A model generated the notes under the pieces. That model worked only from the letters and a program-made list of their open reading frames with translations, searched no databases and was not told the origin of the DNA. The position numbers and the translations under genes were made by a program. DNA of 30,000 nt from Paulinella micropora (lineage: Eukaryota; Cercozoa; Imbricatea; Euglyphida; Paulinellidae), in assembly GCA_019918135.1 (NCBI GenBank), contig WBZZ01004172.1, positions 182,501 through 212,500 of the forward strand, read 5' to 3'. Positions 29,059 to 30,000 of the stretch are shown in pieces (position 1 is the stretch's first letter; each line of letters starts with the position of its first letter).

Positions 29059-29576
29059 TGTGGAGGAGAAACGAGCCGACGACCTGAAGTCTACTTGGTT
29101 CGACAACTTCGCAACCAGCTTGAAGTTTCGGAACGTCGGAGTGCCGAACGTTGGGAGTGGCCCCTACAACGGATTCTGAAATCTCAGCGCCAGAACCCTC
29201 CCAGCATGGTGCTTCGCGCGGGCCAGGTCGATGCTTTTCCAGAGGATTTGTTTGATGACGCGGTCGTTGCCTTGACCCGAGCTAACATGAGAGAGCTTCA
29301 AACCATCAACAGAGATTTCAAGCGATTTTTTGATGATTCTGTCTCCAAACAGTGCACCAGGATTCCGCTTTGTTTGCCAGCGGATTTGTCAGTCGACACC
29401 CGGCCCGCAACGAACCGGTTGTTTTCAAAGTTCTGAGAATGGAGGACCAGAACATTGTGTCGAACGACGCCCTATCAGACTTCTCGAGAAACTTGATTTA
29501 CAGCATCGCCGTTCGGAAGTTTGGCGTTTCCAGCTTTTTACTGTAGATTCTAACATTTACAAGGGATTTACAAGGT
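29059..29576 (+). pseudogene. Exon(s) of an unidentified plus-strand gene, upstream part
   Basis: Coding-like sequence begins after the acceptor ATTGTCAG (ends 29058). It passes through several frames: EEKRADDLKSTWFDNFATSL, then MVLRAGQVDAFPEDLFDDAV and LTRANMRELQTINRDFKRFF, then VVFKVLRMEDQNIVSNDALS. A donor TTTACAAG|GTAGTA lies near 29576, followed by a motif-bearing intron. Frameshifts near 29170, 29405 and 29540 prevent a continuous reading. No family recognised. It is divergent from the methyltransferase gene. Confidence 0.45.
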
Positions 29577-29624
29577 AGTAATAATGTGCATGCATTCGAA
29601 AAATATAGTATTTTTTTTTAATTG

Positions 29625-29971
29625 ATGTCACAAGCCTTGTACGATCGAAGCAGGGGTTTGTCACACTTGAAGTCCTGGATGTGTGTCTTCTTGGGCCATT
29701 GGCATGTTCACAAGTTCCTTTGTGTCTTGATTTGGCGTGAGTTTAAGCGCCAGGTTTTTGGGCCCCTTTGGCAAGCTGTTTCCTTCCAAAAAGTTCAGGA
29801 TCAAACCTAGACTCAAGACGATTTCGGATCATGGCCTACGTTCGTCTTTGCTTACCCCTTTGTTCAAGCCGACCTGCTCTACAATTTCCAGTTCAATCAA
29901 GAACTCACCCCTGCGCAGAGGGCCAACCTCGGAGTGGTTCATGCCAGTGGTCAGCCAGCCATGTTTGTGAG
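29625..29971 (+). pseudogene. Exon of an unidentified plus-strand gene, downstream part
   Basis: One frame reads from ATG 29625 (or from an acceptor ending near 29634) to the donor GAG|GTTTGA at 29971, with a single in-frame TAG at 29808-29810 that could derive from CAG. Segments include HLKSWMCVFLGHWHVHKFLC, FKRQVFGPLWQAV, DFGSWPTFVFAYPFVQADLL and LTPAQRANLGVVHASGQPAM. It is rich in Trp and Phe, like a folded enzyme domain, but I recognise no family. The intron that follows starts with the AAAATATGTCATATTTT palindrome and runs off the window. Confidence 0.5.
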
Positions 29972-30000
29972 GTTTGAAAATATGTCATATTTTTCTTCTT

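Larger units (their letters stand above)
23344..29996. repeat. Dispersed intronic palindrome AAAATATGNCATATTTT
   Basis: Copies on either strand at about 23348-23368, 23818-23838, 24985-25006, 26552-26573, 27269-27292, 27337-27356, 27415-27437, 29598-29619 and 29975-29996, with partial copies near 23661-23678 and 25150-25160. All but the pair downstream of the methyltransferase copies and the partial one in the spacer lie inside predicted introns. The intron at 27450-27263 has three. The core is an inverted repeat of about 8 bp arms. None occur in the exons, the gypsy element or the AT-rich element. Confidence 0.7.

Overview
The window is eukaryotic nuclear DNA, probably from a microbial eukaryote or alga. 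The evidence is a complete Ty3/gypsy-type LTR retrotransposon, a host gene with short GT-AG introns, micro- and minisatellites, and sharp switches in base composition. I cannot name the species. No gene in the window reads through intact except a few very short ORFs. Almost every recognisable protein is cut by 1-nt frameshifts or in-frame stops, so either most of it is pseudogenic or the assembly carries uncorrected indels.

Layout. (1) 1-1715: AT-rich flank with a nested satellite, a fragment of a second retrotransposon-type integrase, and a 62-bp tandem repeat carrying GC palindromes. (2) 1716-16774: one 15-kb Ty3/gypsy element on the minus strand with two LTRs (355 and 336 bp), PBS, polypurine tract, gag-like region, protease, RT, RNase H, D,D35E integrase and four extra downstream ORFs. 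(3) 16775-21420: an AT-rich cassette with a tyrosine recombinase and two small genes on the minus strand, facing away from a primase-helicase on the plus strand (AEP primase core, zinc-binding segment, origin-binding-protein-type SF2 helicase). This looks like an integrated virus- or plasmid-like replicon. The gypsy element landed inside the 3' end of its recombinase gene, so 1-1715 and 16775-21420 were once contiguous. (4) 21409-26978: a large imperfect inverted repeat of a GC-richer host gene encoding a ParB-like segment (tentative), a beta-class amino-methyltransferase and a Cys-rich zinc finger. The plus-strand copy is internally deleted and its left end abuts the AT-rich cassette. The minus-strand copy has six predicted exons up to 28074. 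(5) 28075-30000: a dense run of stem-loops, then exons of an unidentified plus-strand gene that runs off the window.

The nesting gives an order of events: gene duplication in inverted orientation, insertion of the AT-rich replicon beside or into one copy, then insertion of the gypsy element into the replicon. Two structural signals are not explained by the genes: a palindrome of the type AAAATATGNCATATTTT found in most of the introns, and the consecutive stem-loops at 28280-28975.
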